Source of the DNA: Bryobacterales bacterium | GTDB lineage: Bacteria > Acidobacteriota > Terriglobia > Bryobacterales > Bryobacteraceae | Length of the DNA: 64,000 bases | Assembly (NCBI GenBank): GCA_003166865.1 | Contig: PMUP01000041.1 | Coordinates: 81,503 to 145,502, forward strand | Direction of reading: 5' to 3' | In this document: piece after piece, positions 63,283 through 64,000 of the stretch | Numbering within the stretch: position 1 is the first letter of the stretch | Layout: every line of letters begins with the position of its first letter | Made by a program: the position numbers and the translations under genes | The notes under the pieces: model-generated | Seen by the model: only the letters and a program-made list of their open reading frames with translations | Database searches by the model: none | What the model was told of the DNA's origin: nothing

Positions 63283-64000
63283 CTAAATTCGACGGAGGCG
63301 GTTGCCCGCCTCTTCCAGCGTCTCATACTTCTTGCAAAAACAAAAGCGAATTAATGTTGCACCAGCGTTAGAATCGGAAAAAAAACTGGAGCCAAGGCAC
63401 CGCCGCCACACCTGGACTTTCGATCAGGTACCGAACGAAAGAGACATCGTTCGCAAAACCGAAGCCGCTAATATCGGTCATGATGTAGTAGGCTCCGCTG
63501 GGACGATAACATCGGAATCCAGCTTGTCCTAAACGCTCCAACAGAAAATCTCTCCGCTTCTGATATTCCAAGCTTAGTTTCTCGTAGTATGAATCCGGTA
63601 GATTCAAAGCCACAACACCTGCCTGCTGCAGAGGAGCCGCCGCGCCCACCGTCAAAAAGTCATGCACCTTTCGGATGGAATCCGTCAGATCTTCTGCGGC
63701 CAAAACAAAACCCACTCGCCACCCTGTGACGGAGTAAGTCTTGCTCATGCTATTCACCAGCACGGTACGTTCCCGCATTCCCGGCAATGTCGCTAACGGT
63801 AGATGAGATGCTCCGTTCGTACAAAATGTGTTCATAGATTTCGTCAGTAATTGCAAGCGCGTCGAATTCCTGGCACAGACCGGCGATCAGTTCCAGTTCG
63901 TCGCGGGTGAAAACTTTCCCAGTCGGATTGTTCGGCGAGTTTAGAATAACGGCCTTGGTCTTCGCGGAGAACGCGCGGCGTAATTCGTCCGGGTCGAAGG
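63283..64000 (-). pseudogene. Class I/II aminotransferase, broken by two frameshifts, truncated by the window edge
   Basis: The minus-strand sequence from the right edge reads FDPDELRRAFSAKTKAVILNSPNNPTGKVFTRDELELI and TDEIYEHILYE, a PLP aminotransferase. Near 63810-63820 the frame shifts by one base (LYE to GASHLPLATLPGMRERT). The PLP lysine follows in NSMSKTYSVTGWRVGF. A second one-base shift near 63385 (VAAVP then GSSFF) moves to the frame that carries TLIRFCFCKKYETLEEAGNRL, ending at 63283. Both shifts fit one extra base each. Either a decaying gene or two sequence errors; closest types are methionine/kynurenine aminotransferases. Confidence 0.75.

Overview
The window is about 64 kb of GC-rich bacterial chromosome from an acidobacterium, most likely of the Solibacter/Bryobacter group. 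The best marker is the exported protein at 52193-54094, which carries the domain known from Solibacter proteins (TIGR03437). Other genes agree with a Gram-negative, menaquinone-using, hopanoid-making acidobacterium: LPS genes (a KdtA-LpxK fusion, a heptose kinase/guanylyltransferase pair), futalosine-route menaquinone genes, a hopanoid cluster, and many small operons with 4-nt stop/start overlaps. I saw no rRNA, tRNA, CRISPR array, phage or insertion sequence, and no gene-free stretch above 300 bases.

Layout. 1-4 kb: end of a pyridine nucleotide transhydrogenase, a divergent ROK protein, aroA and a short sensorless histidine kinase. 4-10 kb: glycolate oxidase subunits GlcF and GlcE, then two tandem GT-C-like membrane proteins. 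10-16.8 kb: MtgA, two threonine synthases on either side of a glycine-rich RRM protein, an MDR dehydrogenase overlapping a glutaminyl cyclase, an SH3 lipoprotein and a zinc-ribbon miniprotein. 16.8-20.4 kb: manA-aspC-coaD operon and an old yellow enzyme. 20.3-23.4 kb: a UPF0175 antitoxin with a truncated toxin, behind an NtrC-type regulator/histidine kinase pair. 23.4-29 kb: rpsA, then an ECF sigma / anti-sigma / DUF4097 / PDZ operon, and a FliA-type sigma factor. 29.7-36.7 kb: orphan nuoB with a newly noticed 46-codon membrane peptide, a long malQ, the hrcA-grpE-dnaJ heat-shock operon with a clear promoter, and an HTH_42 protein. 36.7-43.6 kb: two zinc-ribbon AIM24 proteins, a lower-GC AlbA_2 protein, hddA-hddC, a second malQ, and hicB with a collapsed hicA.

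43.6-52 kb is the hopanoid locus, read on the minus strand as ispH-shc-hpnA-hpnG-MDR-MDR-hpnC-hpnD. It runs from isoprenoid precursor through squalene synthesis to cyclisation and side-chain processing. hpnE and hpnH are absent here, and two zinc-type dehydrogenases sit where they might be expected. 52-64 kb: the Solibacter-type exported protein, the KdtA-LpxK fusion, a cyclophilin, mqnE-mqnP, a DUF192 lipoprotein, a CGNR regulator divergent from an EamA exporter across a repeat-rich control region, larB, a hypothetical protein, and an aminotransferase broken by two frameshifts at the right edge.

The most notable points are two toxin-antitoxin modules that each kept the antitoxin but lost the toxin, the KdtA-LpxK fusion, the unusual hopanoid cluster, the GGTAAC repeat control region, and the unlisted small membrane peptide behind nuoB. 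I did not find a convincing wholly new multi-gene system.
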